DNA from: JBFISM01 sp041608535
Lineage (GTDB): Bacteria > Actinomycetota > Acidimicrobiia > Spongiisociales > UBA5794
Assembly (NCBI GenBank): GCA_041608535.1
Contig: JBFISM010000057.1
Coordinates: forward strand, 1 to 20,873
DNA: 20,873 nt
Reading direction: 5' to 3'
Shown here: piece after piece, positions 1 to 8,142 of the stretch
Layout: every line of letters begins with the position of its first letter
Numbering within the stretch: position 1 is the first letter of the stretch
Program-made: the position numbers and the translations under genes
The notes under the pieces: model-generated
What the model was told of the DNA's origin: nothing
What the model saw: only the letters and a program-made list of their open reading frames with translations
Databases searched by the model: none

Positions 1-282
1 CAGATCAAGGGCTACTCGTCGCAGACCATTCGCGCCACGAAGGTGTCGCTCAACTTCGACTCGGATTCGCTGTACCCGTCGTGGCAGCACGGGATGGAGC
101 TGCTGGCCAACATCTGGGGTACCGAAGAGTCGCTCGAGGGCATGAACGCTTTCCTGGAGAGGCGGCCCGCCGACTTCCATCAGTTCCGGATCCGCAACAA
201 GCAGAAGCTCGATGAGTGGAAGGGGCACTTCGCGGGCGACACCAATCAGAGCGACAAGTCCCGGGCGGCTCGTGGCGGCTGA
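1..282 (+). CDS. Crotonase (enoyl-CoA hydratase/isomerase) family protein, C-terminal part
   Basis: The gene is cut by the left edge; only its last 93 codons are present, read in frame from base 1. The tail includes ATK..LNFDSDSLYPS.. and EESLEGMNAFLERRPADF. The latter resembles the MenB/enoyl-CoA-hydratase ending in which an 'EG..AF.EKR.PDF' segment closes the C-terminal helical trimerisation region. Crotonases hydrate, isomerise or hydrolyse acyl-CoA esters. The oxyanion-hole and catalytic residues lie outside the window, so the reaction cannot be assigned. Its stop falls at the start of a CaiB-type CoA-transferase gene, so the two are almost certainly co-transcribed and may act on the same CoA thioester. 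The family call is fairly firm; the substrate is unknown. Confidence 0.8.
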   Translation, partial: QIKGYSSQTIRATKVSLNFDSDSLYPSWQHGMELLANIWGTEESLEGMNAFLERRPADFHQFRIRNKQKLDEWKGHFAGDTNQSDKSRAARGG

Positions 283-289
283 GTCGAGT

Positions 290-1498
290 GTGTCCGGGGG
301 TGCCCTCGACGGCATCCGGGTGGTCGACCTCACCCGAGTCCTTGCCGGCCCGCTGTGCACGATGTGGCTCGGCGACATGGGCGCCGACGTCATCAAGATC
401 GAGCGGCCGGGGAGCGGCGACGACACGCGGTCGTGGGGGCCACCGTTCGCCGGAACAGAGTCGGCGTACTTCCTCGGCGTGAACCGCAACAAGCGCAGCC
501 TGGCAATCGATCTGGCGAGCGATGCGGGCCGGGGCGTGCTGCGACGGCTGATCGCCGACGCCGATGTCGTGGTGGACAACTTCAAGCTCGGCACGCTGGA
601 GAGGTGGGGCTTCGACGACGCGTGGTTCGACGAGCACGCGCCTCAGGTGGTGCGCACCACCATCTCGGGATACGGGTCGTCCGGCCCCAAGGCGGGTCTT
701 CCGGGCTACGACTTCATCCTGCAGGCGGAGACCGGGTTGATGTCGATCACCGGGGAGCCCGACGGTAGATCCATGAAGCTCGGGGTCGCCATCGTGGACA
801 TCTGCACCGGGATGCTGGCGACGATCTCGGTGCTGGGGGCGCTGACGGCGCGGCGGCGCACCCGACGGGGTCAGCGCACCGAGGTGTCGCTCCACGACAC
901 CGGATTGCAGATGCTCGCCAATGTGGCCGCCAACCATCTCATCTCCGGCGAGCCCGCCGGTCGTTACGGAAACGGCCACCCCAACATCGTGCCCTATCGC
1001 ACCTTCGGTGTTGCCGACGGCGAACTGGCGGTGGCGGTGGGCAACGATGAGCAGTTCGCTCGCTTTGCCGAGCTGGCAGGTCATCCGGAGTGGGCCAGCG
1101 ACGACCGATTCGCTCGCAATCGCGATCGGGTCGTCAATCGCGAGCTCATCGACGGGCTCATCCAGGACGTGATGGCGACCAAGACACGAGCCGAGTGGAC
1201 CGAGCTCCTCGATGCAGTCGGGATACCTTCCGGGCCCATCAACACGGTCGGCGAGGCCTTGGCCACCGCGCAGACCCACCAACGGGCGATGCGCACCCGC
1301 GTCCGCCACGCCACCAGCGGCGAACTGGAGCTGCTCGGGATTCCGTTCCTGTTCTCCGCCACGCCGGCCTCCGTGCGACGCCCGCCACCAGTGCTGGGCG
1401 AGCACACCGTCGAGATTCTGGAGAAGGAGCTGGGAATGTCACACGACGAGATCGAAGCGCTGGAGACGGCCGGCGTCGTGGCGAGAGGAGACACATGA
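290..1498 (+). CDS. CaiB/BaiF family (class III) CoA-transferase
   Basis: This 402-residue protein has the usual length for class III CoA-transferases, which move CoA from one acyl-CoA to a free carboxylic acid through an aspartyl-CoA intermediate. It opens with the family N-terminus GALDGIRVVDLTRVLAGP, followed by GADVIKIERP and NRNKRSLAIDL. The probable catalytic aspartate is D170 in GVAIVDICTG, matching Asp169 of formyl-CoA transferase. Start choice: GTG at 290 gives the typical N-terminus. GTG at 272 and ATG at 212 are possible but would add an atypical leader overlapping the crotonase. The stop overlaps the next start as ATGA. The acyl donor and acceptor are not predictable. A second CaiB gene (18785-19987) lies at the far end of the window. 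Confidence 0.9.
   Translation: MSGGALDGIRVVDLTRVLAGPLCTMWLGDMGADVIKIERPGSGDDTRSWGPPFAGTESAYFLGVNRNKRSLAIDLASDAGRGVLRRLIADADVVVDNFKLGTLERWGFDDAWFDEHAPQVVRTTISGYGSSGPKAGLPGYDFILQAETGLMSITGEPDGRSMKLGVAIVDICTGMLATISVLGALTARRRTRRGQRTEVSLHDTGLQMLANVAANHLISGEPAGRYGNGHPNIVPYRTFGVADGELAVAVGNDEQFARFAELAGHPEWASDDRFARNRDRVVNRELIDGLIQDVMATKTRAEWTELLDAVGIPSGPINTVGEALATAQTHQRAMRTRVRHATSGELELLGIPFLFSATPASVRRPPPVLGEHTVEILEKELGMSHDEIEALETAGVVARGDT
1483..1490 (+). promoter_or_regulatory. Ribosome binding site of the first amidohydrolase
   Basis: A purine-rich GAGAGGAG sits 4 bases before ATG 1495, inside the end of the CoA-transferase gene. It fixes the amidohydrolase start at 1495 rather than the much longer open frame upstream. 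Confidence 0.7.
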
Positions 1499-2571
1499 GC
1501 GGAGAGTGGTGGCCGGAGCTCGGCCCGAAGTGGGAGGAATCGCAGGCGCCGAAGCCGCGCGGGATGACGATCGACGTGCATGCCCATCTCAGGGTCGCCG
1601 CCGCAGCCGAGCTGGCGGAACCACACTTCAAACCCGAGATGGACCCGCGCACGTTCTTCTCACCCGAGGAGAGCCTCCGCTACAACCGCGAGCTGCGCAG
1701 CCAGCCCGACCAGGTCGCCAAATTCCACGAGCCGGAAGCTCGCATCGAGGACATGGACAAGCAGGGTGTGGACATGCAGATCATCTCCCCGATCCCGCCG
1801 CAGTACTACTACTGGCTGGAGCCCGAGCTGGCCGTCCGGGCATGCCGGCTGCAGCATGAGCGTTTCGCCGAGGTGGTGCAGCAACATCCCGATCGCTTCG
1901 CTGCCGTGGCCAACATTCCCATGGACTACCCCGAGGTCGCCGTCGAGGTCATGGAAGAGGCTCACCGGGATTTCGGGTTCACGGGGATCGAGATCAATGC
2001 AGACGTCAACGGCAAGGATCTGGACGATCGTCGCTACGACCCGATCTGGGAGAAGGCCGTCGAGCTCGACATGACCTTCATCATGCATCCCCAGGGTTTC
2101 ACCCACGGTCAGCGCATGGACGACTACTACCTGGTGAACGTCATCTGCATGCCGCTCGCATCGACCGTTGCGGTGTCCCGGATGATCCTGGGTGGGGTGT
2201 GGGAGCGCCATCCGGATCTACGCATGGTGGTGGTCCACGGTGGCGGCTACTTGCCCTTCTACTTCGCTCGCACCGACCACGCCTTCCGGGTCCGTCCCGA
2301 GCTGCGCAAGCACATCGATCGTCTCCCCTCGGAGTACCTCCACAAGCTCCACTTCGACACTGCGGTGTTCAACCCGAAGATGATCGAGTACATGGTCGAC
2401 GAGTTTGGCGAGGACAATGTGCTGTTGGGTACCGATTATCCCTTCGACATGGGACCCACCGATCCGCTCGCGTTCCTCGCCGAAGCTCGGCTCACAGAGA
2501 GCGCCAGGGACAAGATCATCGGTGGCAATGCCGCCCGGCTCTTCAAGATCGACCGAAAGGCGATGGTATGA
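1495..2571 (+). CDS. Amidohydrolase-2 family protein (ACMSD-like metal-dependent hydrolase/decarboxylase), paralogue 1
   Basis: This 358-residue TIM-barrel protein has the metal-site pattern of the aminocarboxymuconate-semialdehyde decarboxylase (ACMSD) group: H29-x-H31 in IDVHAHL, H198 in IMHPQG, H248 in VVHGGG and D314 in LGTDYPFDMG. Known relatives decarboxylate or hydrolyse aromatic and ring-cleavage acids, for example ACMSD, gamma-resorcylate decarboxylase, LigW and LigJ. All ligands are retained, so activity is likely. It has about 20 more N-terminal residues than its two paralogues in this window (3085-4092 and 9334-10341). It overlaps the CoA-transferase stop and the next gene's start by 4 bp each, so it belongs to the operon. 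The substrate is unknown; assignment to PF04909 is from motifs only. Confidence 0.9.
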   Translation: MSGEWWPELGPKWEESQAPKPRGMTIDVHAHLRVAAAAELAEPHFKPEMDPRTFFSPEESLRYNRELRSQPDQVAKFHEPEARIEDMDKQGVDMQIISPIPPQYYYWLEPELAVRACRLQHERFAEVVQQHPDRFAAVANIPMDYPEVAVEVMEEAHRDFGFTGIEINADVNGKDLDDRRYDPIWEKAVELDMTFIMHPQGFTHGQRMDDYYLVNVICMPLASTVAVSRMILGGVWERHPDLRMVVVHGGGYLPFYFARTDHAFRVRPELRKHIDRLPSEYLHKLHFDTAVFNPKMIEYMVDEFGEDNVLLGTDYPFDMGPTDPLAFLAEARLTESARDKIIGGNAARLFKIDRKAMV

Positions 2572-3080
2572 CCAGGATTCCTCTGCTGGCGACGAAGGAC
2601 GGGCTGAGTGCTCGACAGACCGAGGTGTTCGACGCCATTGTCGAGAGTCGCGGTTCGATGATTCGTCCGTACGAGGTACTTCTCCACGCACCGGGTCTGG
2701 CGCAGCCGGCCGGGGCCCTCGGTGCCCAGATTCGGTACCACGGAGCGTTGTCGGATCACGATCGGGAACTCGCCATCATCACCACCGCTCGGATCCACGA
2801 TTGCCGGTTCGAGTGGGACTCCCATGTGGGCATCGCACGCGACGCCGGGGTGGCCGACGGCGTGATCGAGGTGATCGACCGTGGTGAGGGGACGCTGCCG
2901 GATCGGGAGGCGATCATCGTCGGCTTCGTTCGGGAGCTGTGCAGCAGCTCCACGATCACCGACGAGACATTTGCCGCGGCTCATGATCTCCTCGGCGACT
3001 CGCAGGTCGTCGAGCTCTCCGCGCTGGTGGGGTACTACACGATGCTGGCGTACGTGATGAACACGGCGGGAGCCTGTTGA
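2568..3080 (+). CDS. Carboxymuconolactone decarboxylase (CMD/AhpD-like) family protein
   Basis: This 170-residue all-helical protein resembles PcaC and related CMD-fold proteins. The core reads ELAIITTARIHDCRFEWDSH and then GIARDAGV. Aligned to the AhpD motif E-x11-C-x2-C-x3-H, it has E67, C79 and H86, but the second cysteine is E82. A thiol peroxidase mechanism is therefore unlikely. PcaC-type enzymes carry a similar EW..H segment, which fits a decarboxylase or lactone-processing role better. It starts at an ATGA overlap with the preceding amidohydrolase and is followed after 4 bp by a second amidohydrolase, so it is translationally embedded in the operon. Its exact reaction is unknown. Confidence 0.85.
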   Translation: MTRIPLLATKDGLSARQTEVFDAIVESRGSMIRPYEVLLHAPGLAQPAGALGAQIRYHGALSDHDRELAIITTARIHDCRFEWDSHVGIARDAGVADGVIEVIDRGEGTLPDREAIIVGFVRELCSSSTITDETFAAAHDLLGDSQVVELSALVGYYTMLAYVMNTAGAC

Positions 3081-3084
3081 CATC

Positions 3085-4092
3085 ATGTCCCGTGTGGTGG
3101 ACGCGCATGCCCACATCGCATCGCCGGCCGCCCTGGACGAGATGCGCACCCTCCATCCGGATGGGATACCGCAGCTCGAGGCCACCGGCGGCGAGGCGCT
3201 CCTGTTGCGGTATCCAAACGGTGTCGTCAACGGTCCAGTCCCGGTGGGCTTGGTGGAACCCGACGTCCGCATTGCCGACATGGATCGCCAGGGTGTCGCC
3301 CACCAGGTGCTCAGCACCCGGCCGCAGATGTTCACGTACGACCTCCCCGGCGATGTCGCCGCCCCGCTTGCAGCTATCGCCAACGACGCCTTGGTGGAGC
3401 TGGCGGGCAAGCACCCGGATCGGTTCTCGGCCCTGATCTCGCTGCCGTTGCAGGACCCGGCCCGAGCCGTCGCCGAGATCGAACGGCTCAGCACAGACCG
3501 CGACGTGCGTGGAGCCTTCGTCGATTCGAATCTCGCTGGGCGCAACCTCGACGATCCCGCGTTCTCTCCGGTGTGGGCCGCCCTCGAAGCCGCCGATCTC
3601 CCGGTCCTCGTCCATCCGTATCAGGCGGACACACTGGGGCGGGAACGGCTCGGTTCGTACTACCTGTTCAATCTCATAGGCAACCCGGCCGATACGTCGG
3701 TGGCGGTGGCATCGGTCATCTTCGGTGGGCTGCTGGCGCGCTATCCCCGGTTGCGCTGGGGGTTCGTGCACGGCGGTGGGGTGGCGCCCTACCTGCTGGG
3801 TCGGTGGGATCACGGACATCGCGTGCGTCCGGAACCGAAGGAGCACTTGGGAGCGAGCCGGCCGAGCGCCATGTTTGGCCGGCTGTTCTTCGACAGCTTG
3901 GTCCATCACCCGCTGGTACTACGGTTCCTCGTCGACCTGGTCGGGGCCGACCAGGTGATGCTGGGGAGCGACTATCCGTTCGACATGGGACAGCAGGATC
4001 CGGCGGGCACGCTACTTTCCTACGGACTGAGCGGGCGGCAGGAGGAAGCGATCCTGACCGGCACCAGCAACCGTTTTCTGAGGTCACGATGA
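3085..4092 (+). CDS. Amidohydrolase-2 family protein (ACMSD-like), paralogue 2
   Basis: This 335-residue protein has a complete ACMSD-type site: H8-x-H10 (VVDAHAH), H177 (VLVHPYQ), H229 (FVHGGG) and D296 (LGSDYPFDMG). These positions nearly match the published ACMSD ligands (His9, His11, His177, His228, Asp294). It is closer to the third amidohydrolase (9334-10341) than to the first: both have 335 residues, the same ligand numbering, and shared blocks SLPLQD/TLPLQD, APY.LGRWDHG and the C-terminal RFLRS. The ATG at 3085 lies 4 bp after the CMD stop, with GGGAG about 10 bases upstream. The stop overlaps the following dehydrogenase gene as ATGA. The substrate is not known, but operon position suggests a step related to that of paralogue 1. 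Confidence 0.9.
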   Translation: MSRVVDAHAHIASPAALDEMRTLHPDGIPQLEATGGEALLLRYPNGVVNGPVPVGLVEPDVRIADMDRQGVAHQVLSTRPQMFTYDLPGDVAAPLAAIANDALVELAGKHPDRFSALISLPLQDPARAVAEIERLSTDRDVRGAFVDSNLAGRNLDDPAFSPVWAALEAADLPVLVHPYQADTLGRERLGSYYLFNLIGNPADTSVAVASVIFGGLLARYPRLRWGFVHGGGVAPYLLGRWDHGHRVRPEPKEHLGASRPSAMFGRLFFDSLVHHPLVLRFLVDLVGADQVMLGSDYPFDMGQQDPAGTLLSYGLSGRQEEAILTGTSNRFLRSR

Positions 4093-4994
4093 CGGACGTG
4101 GGGGTGATCGGCTTGGGGCTGATGGGTTCTGCGTTTGCGCAGCGCCTCATCGCCGCCGGGTACGAGGTGATCGGGTACGACCCGGAGCCAGCACGCATGC
4201 GAGAGCACGTAGAGCGGGGCGGGCGGACTGCCGGCTCCCCCGCAGCGGTGGCTGCCCAGGTGCCGTTCACGGTGCTCTCCCTGCCCAACAACGCCGTCGG
4301 CACCGAAGTCTGCTTTGGTCCGGAAGGTGTCGCCGGCTGCGGCAACCCCGATCTGCTCGTGGTCGATACGACCACCGGTCATCCCGACGCAGCCCGCGAG
4401 TTGGCTACCGGGCTCGGCGATGTCGGCATCCGTTTCATGGATTGCACGATGAGCGGCAACTCGATCCAGGCGGCAGCCGGTGATCTGGTCGCCATGGTCG
4501 GAGGGTCGGCTGAAGATCTCGAGGCAGCAGAGGGCATGTTGGCGGAGCTGGCACGCAGCATCCACCACATGGGCGGTGTCGGCTCCGCCTCACAAGCCAA
4601 GCTCGTCGTGAATCTCATTCTGGGGGTCAATCGGACCGTGCTCGCCGAGGGTCTCGTGATGGGAGAGAAGGCGGGTCTCGACCTCGGGAAGCTGCTTGAC
4701 GTGCTGAAAGACTCGGCCGCTTACAGCAAGGCCATGGACATCTGGGGTCAGCGGATGATCGACGGTGATTTCCATCCACCAGGCTCCCGGGCCAAGCAGA
4801 GCCACAAGGACGCCAAGGTCATCACCACGTACGGGCGAGAGATCGGCTCACCGACGATGCTGTCGTCGGTTGTGCAACAGCTCCTTCAGTTCGCCGAGGT
4901 GACGGGGCTCGGCGATGCCGACAACGCCGGTGCCATCGAGGTGCAGCGTCGGTTGGCCGGGATCGGACGGATCCCCTTCGATAGTGATGGGTGA
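4089..4994 (+). CDS. 3-hydroxyisobutyrate dehydrogenase-like (beta-hydroxyacid dehydrogenase family) NAD(P)-dependent oxidoreductase
   Basis: This 301-residue protein carries the N-terminal dinucleotide fold VGVIGLGLMGSAFA (GxGxxG) and the all-helical C-terminal domain of beta-hydroxyacid dehydrogenases. The catalytic lysine is K171, with N175, in GSASQAKLVVN, at the usual position. The substrate-binding segment, usually D-A-P-V-S-G-G, here reads DCTMSGNSIQ, so the second Gly is Asn and the acid recognised may be unusual. Family members oxidise 3-hydroxyisobutyrate, tartronate semialdehyde or related beta-hydroxyacids, and some reduce imines. The gene begins within the preceding amidohydrolase stop (ATGA) and is the last gene of the operon. 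The family is clear; the substrate is not. Confidence 0.88.
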   Translation: MTDVGVIGLGLMGSAFAQRLIAAGYEVIGYDPEPARMREHVERGGRTAGSPAAVAAQVPFTVLSLPNNAVGTEVCFGPEGVAGCGNPDLLVVDTTTGHPDAARELATGLGDVGIRFMDCTMSGNSIQAAAGDLVAMVGGSAEDLEAAEGMLAELARSIHHMGGVGSASQAKLVVNLILGVNRTVLAEGLVMGEKAGLDLGKLLDVLKDSAAYSKAMDIWGQRMIDGDFHPPGSRAKQSHKDAKVITTYGREIGSPTMLSSVVQQLLQFAEVTGLGDADNAGAIEVQRRLAGIGRIPFDSDG

Positions 4995-4998
4995 CCGG

Positions 4999-5004
4999 TA
5001 GCGT
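4999..5004 (+). promoter_or_regulatory. Putative -10 box of a leaderless transcript for the parvulin lipoprotein
   Basis: TAGCGT matches TAnnnT and ends 8 bases before ATG 5013, the spacing expected when transcription starts at the A of the start codon. No Shine-Dalgarno sequence precedes this ATG. No good -35 hexamer is visible, so the call rests on spacing alone. Confidence 0.4.
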
Positions 5005-5012
5005 CGATACCC

Positions 5013-6005
5013 ATGACACACCGGCTCCGCATCGCTCTGGCCGCTGCAGCGGCGCTCGTCGTCGGTTGTGCTCCGGCCCAGGGAGATCCGGCGGGTTCGA
5101 CCATGGCCACGACAATCGCTCCCATTCCGAGCGACCATCAACTGGCAGTGGTCAACGGTGCCGCCATCTCGATCGTCGACGTGACCAACCTCCATCGCGA
5201 GTTCGGCGACCTCACCTCGGATGAGATCGCCGGCAGCGTTCTCCTCCTCGTGCTCAACCAGCTCTTCTTCGACGAGGCGCTGAGCCAATTCGGTGTCCAG
5301 CCGACTGAAGAGCAGATCGCTACTGCACTCGACGCACGGACCGAGAGGTTCGGCAGCGCAGAACGACGTGACGAGGTGCTGGCGGCGACCAATCGCACCC
5401 GGGCACGACTTCAACTGCAATCGCAGCTCGATGCCATCCGCAACACCGTGGTCCGACATCTGGTCACGACCGAGGCGGAGGGATTCGATATCGATCTCGC
5501 CTACCGGCAGCTGCTGCTCACCGAGTCCACCGTCTGCGTCCGGCACATCCAGGTGCTCACCGAGGAGGGCTTTGCGTTGGTGCAGAGCCGCGTCGACGCC
5601 GGCGAGGACTTTGCCACCGTTGCGCTCGAGAACTCTCTCGATCCCTTGGTCGATCGCACCGATGGCGGGTCGGGCGCTGCAGGCGATCTGGGGTGCCGCT
5701 CCCCTGCGTCGACCCCCTTCCCCGAGGCGGCCATGGAAGCTGCGGTCGGCGAATACGTCGGGCCCGTCTTCAGTAGCGTCGGAACCCACCTCATCGAGGT
5801 CTACGAACGCACTGCACCAGAGCTGGACGAGGTACGAGCCGAAGTGCTCGAGGTCGGCATCGAGACGCAAGGTGATGGGCTCTTCAACACCTGGGCCACC
5901 GGTGTGCTGCAGGCAGCCGATGTCACCATCGAGGAAACGTTCGGCACCTGGGGCCCTCTCCCCGAGACCAACGGAGTCCCCACCGTCATCCCTGCCGGCC
6001 GCTGA
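5013..6005 (+). CDS. Lipoprotein with parvulin-type (PpiC) peptidyl-prolyl isomerase domain, SurA/PrsA-like
   Basis: This 330-residue exported protein starts with a short basic segment and a hydrophobic stretch (residues 4-18) ending in the lipobox VVGC. C19 would be lipidated and the protein anchored outside the membrane. An N-terminal helical region (about 45-150) resembles the chaperone part of SurA/PrsA. Residues 174-266 form a parvulin rotamase domain: CVRHIQVLTEE, GEDFATVALENSLDP, a Gly-rich GDLGC, PEAAMEAAVGEYVGPV and a closing GTHLIEV. It probably helps fold exported proteins. It starts 18 bp after the catabolic operon but has its own leaderless promoter signal and probably no metabolic link to it. 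Confidence 0.85.
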   Translation: MTHRLRIALAAAAALVVGCAPAQGDPAGSTMATTIAPIPSDHQLAVVNGAAISIVDVTNLHREFGDLTSDEIAGSVLLLVLNQLFFDEALSQFGVQPTEEQIATALDARTERFGSAERRDEVLAATNRTRARLQLQSQLDAIRNTVVRHLVTTEAEGFDIDLAYRQLLLTESTVCVRHIQVLTEEGFALVQSRVDAGEDFATVALENSLDPLVDRTDGGSGAAGDLGCRSPASTPFPEAAMEAAVGEYVGPVFSSVGTHLIEVYERTAPELDEVRAEVLEVGIETQGDGLFNTWATGVLQAADVTIEETFGTWGPLPETNGVPTVIPAGR

Positions 6006-6037
6006 GAACGGGTGCAGTCATCTCCGGGTGGCACGGG

Positions 6038-7012
6038 TCACAGGTCGATCCAGGTACCGCACGCTGCGCTGGAGTGGACGATCGCTTCGAGGATGCGGAC
6101 GACCTCGAGACCGGTGGCGCCGTCTGTTTCCGGGGCTTCGCCGGTGACGATGCAGCGTACGAATGCCTCGAGGTTGGCTCTCACCCCGTCGACCTTCTCC
6201 ACCGGGTGGCCGCTGCGCTCGTCCTCCTCTGCAGTCTGCACGAACAGGAAGGTGCCATCTCGCTCGCTCCATGCGGCCGCACCATCCCCATAGACAGCCG
6301 TCGTGGACTCGAAGGGCAGCCGCAGCGATGTCGCCATTGTTCCCAAAGCGCCCGATGCGAATTCGAGGTGCACCACCGTCATGTCGTCGATGGCGGTGAG
6401 CCGTCCGAGTTGCTCGCTGCGAGCGGACAACCGCTCGACCGGCCCACCCAGGTAGAGGAAGTTGTCGATGAGATGAACGCCGAGCGCGGTCATCGCCCCG
6501 GCGGGCGCCTCCTCCCTGGTGTTGCGCCAGGGACGCTTCGTGTCGGGTCCCCACGAGCGGTGGAATCGCCCGTCGATGTGGTGGATGCGACCGATGGTCC
6601 CGTCGTCGATGAGCGAACGCAACACCCGGGTCGCCCCGAGCCTCCGCCGGTAGTGGGCCACCTGCAAGACCACTCCGGCACCCTCGGCGGCCGCCACACA
6701 TCGCTCGGCGCCTGCGAGGTCGAGCGTCAGCGGCTTCTCCACCATGATCGCCTTGCCTGCCTCGGCCGCAGCCACCACCAGCTGCTCGTGGGAGCGGTGC
6801 GGTGTTGCGATGACGACGCCATCGACGTCGTCGTCGAGCATGGCCTCCAAGGACGGGGCTGCCCTGCAAGCGTGCCGCTCGGCGAAGGCTTCCCTCCGCT
6901 GCTCGGACCGGGCAAAGCATGTGGCCAGGGCAACGTCGGGCATGCTCGCCAGGGTCGTGGCGAGACGGTTTCCCCAGTTCCCCAAACCGATGAGACCCAA
7001 GCGCGCGGTCAC
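6038..7012 (-). CDS. Gfo/Idh/MocA family NAD(P)-dependent oxidoreductase (1)
   Basis: This 324-residue protein has an N-terminal Rossmann fold, LGLIGLGNWGNRLA (GxGxxG), the family EKP signature at 92-94 (MVEKPLT), and the C-terminal motif GVHLIDN with H180 and D183 as likely catalytic or substrate residues. Family members oxidise or reduce sugars, inositols, dihydrodiols and related polyols. It starts with GTG at 7012, overlapping the stop of the upstream enolase-superfamily gene (GTGA), so the pair is translationally coupled. It ends convergently with the parvulin lipoprotein gene, leaving 32 bp in which I see no clear terminator. It shares blocks such as TCF.R...RREAFA with the Gfo/Idh gene at 10397-11467, suggesting paralogy. 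The substrate is unknown. Confidence 0.9.
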   Translation of the reverse strand: MTARLGLIGLGNWGNRLATTLASMPDVALATCFARSEQRREAFAERHACRAAPSLEAMLDDDVDGVVIATPHRSHEQLVVAAAEAGKAIMVEKPLTLDLAGAERCVAAAEGAGVVLQVAHYRRRLGATRVLRSLIDDGTIGRIHHIDGRFHRSWGPDTKRPWRNTREEAPAGAMTALGVHLIDNFLYLGGPVERLSARSEQLGRLTAIDDMTVVHLEFASGALGTMATSLRLPFESTTAVYGDGAAAWSERDGTFLFVQTAEEDERSGHPVEKVDGVRANLEAFVRCIVTGEAPETDGATGLEVVRILEAIVHSSAACGTWIDL

Positions 7013-8112
7013 ACGACAACCCGGTATTTCGCGAGCTTCTCCTCGTCGATGTCCACGCCGACCCCGGGTGCATCCGAGGGATACAGGTGACCGGCGACCG
7101 GCAGAAACCGCTCGAGGACGATGTCGTCGGCGAGGTACTGCGGCGAGATCCCGGATCCGAAGCGCAGCTCCGGCATCGCCAGAGCGAGATGTGCACCGTG
7201 GGCGGCACTGATCGATGTCTGTCCGGCCATACCGGCGAAGTGGACTCCGATGGCTCTGGCCGCCGCCAGCTCGAAGATTTCTCGTACCCCGATCGGACCG
7301 GCGGCTTTCATCAGCTTGGCGACGACGGCATTGGCTGCGCCCAAGTCGAGATGGGTCCGCAGGTCCTCGGCGTCGAAGATGCCTTCGTCGCCGGCGATGC
7401 GCACCGGGGAGCCCTGGGTGACGGTACGCATGCCGAGGAGGTCGTGACGTGGCACCGGTTGTTCGATGAACCCGGGTGCGGTGTCGGCCACGCCCTCTGC
7501 GTAGCGCAGGGCTTCAGCCGCCGTCCAACCCTGGTTGGCGTCTGGCAGGAGCATCACCTCGTCACCGATCGCTCCGCGCACCATGCGGGTTGCCTCGATG
7601 TCGGCGGCGACATCGCCACCCACCTTGATCTTCACCAGCGGGTAACCCTCGGCTACGGCCTCGGCCGCCTCCGCCGCCATGGCAGCGACGTCCCCGCCGG
7701 AGACATGCCATATGGTCGGGACCGAGTCTCGGGTTCTGCCTCCGTACCACTCGTAGAGCGGAACTCCCGCGTCCTTGGCCACTATGTCGACGAGCGCCAT
7801 CTCGACGGCCGCCCGGGCGCCCTGGTTGAACACCGTGATGCGGCTCATGAGCGACCGAATCTCTCGATGTTCGGCTGCGGAACGACCGATCAGCAGTGGA
7901 GCGAACTCGGATTCGACGAGATCGACTGCCGAAGCGTGGCTCTCTCCGGTGAAGTAGCGGGCGAGCACGCTGTCCCCGAGTCCCACGAGGCCATCGGCGG
8001 TCGTGATCCTGATGATGATCGCAGTCCGTACGTCGACGGTGGCGACGGCCATCCGCAATGGTCGGCGCACCGGAACTGCGATCGGGATGGCTTCGACGGC
8101 GGCGATCTTCAT
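7009..8112 (-). CDS. Enolase-superfamily enzyme of the muconate-lactonizing-enzyme subgroup
   Basis: This 367-residue protein has a capping domain followed by a TIM barrel with the full active site: K161-x-K163 in VKIKVG, metal ligands D191 (PDANQGW), E217 (FIEQPV) and D242 (AGDEGI), and the second base K266 in VVAKLMKAAG. Two opposed lysines mark the MLE subgroup (cycloisomerases, o-succinylbenzoate synthases, dipeptide epimerases) rather than mandelate racemase. All members abstract a proton alpha to a carboxylate. The start is ATG 8112 (MKIAAVEAIPI); upstream codons in the open frame do not look like the family. A GAGGT ribosome site at 8121-8125 is 8 bases away. The gene overlaps the downstream Gfo/Idh gene. 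A palindrome over its probable -10 box (8143-8166) suggests repression. The substrate is unknown. Confidence 0.88.
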   Translation of the reverse strand: MKIAAVEAIPIAVPVRRPLRMAVATVDVRTAIIIRITTADGLVGLGDSVLARYFTGESHASAVDLVESEFAPLLIGRSAAEHREIRSLMSRITVFNQGARAAVEMALVDIVAKDAGVPLYEWYGGRTRDSVPTIWHVSGGDVAAMAAEAAEAVAEGYPLVKIKVGGDVAADIEATRMVRGAIGDEVMLLPDANQGWTAAEALRYAEGVADTAPGFIEQPVPRHDLLGMRTVTQGSPVRIAGDEGIFDAEDLRTHLDLGAANAVVAKLMKAAGPIGVREIFELAAARAIGVHFAGMAGQTSISAAHGAHLALAMPELRFGSGISPQYLADDIVLERFLPVAGHLYPSDAPGVGVDIDEEKLAKYRVVV

Positions 8113-8142
8113 CCGCTCGGACCTCGTTGGGATGCGGGTGGC

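Noticed and set aside
212..289. Extended start (ATG 212 or GTG 272) for the first CoA-transferase
   Set aside because: It adds 6-26 residues not typical of the family and overlaps the crotonase gene; GTG 290 gives the standard N-terminus. This is not excluded.
285..292. CGAGTGTG, the first 8 bases of the 45-bp repeat, found 3 bases after the crotonase stop
   Set aside because: No matching right arm or centre follows, and the sequence codes for the conserved N-terminus of the CoA-transferase. It is most likely chance.
50..1405. Long open frame on the minus strand opposite the CoA-transferase, with similar ones opposite most other genes
   Set aside because: High GC leaves antisense frames open. 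The translations are Arg/His/Gly-rich, lack family motifs, and lie over genes with clear motifs on the other strand.
3077..3082. Perfect TTGACA between the CMD and second amidohydrolase genes
   Set aside because: No -10-like hexamer lies 16-18 bp downstream, and the genes are tightly packed in one operon.
6006..6037. Possible bidirectional terminator between the convergent lipoprotein and oxidoreductase genes
   Set aside because: Only a 4-bp GTGC/GCAC pairing is present and there is no T-run.
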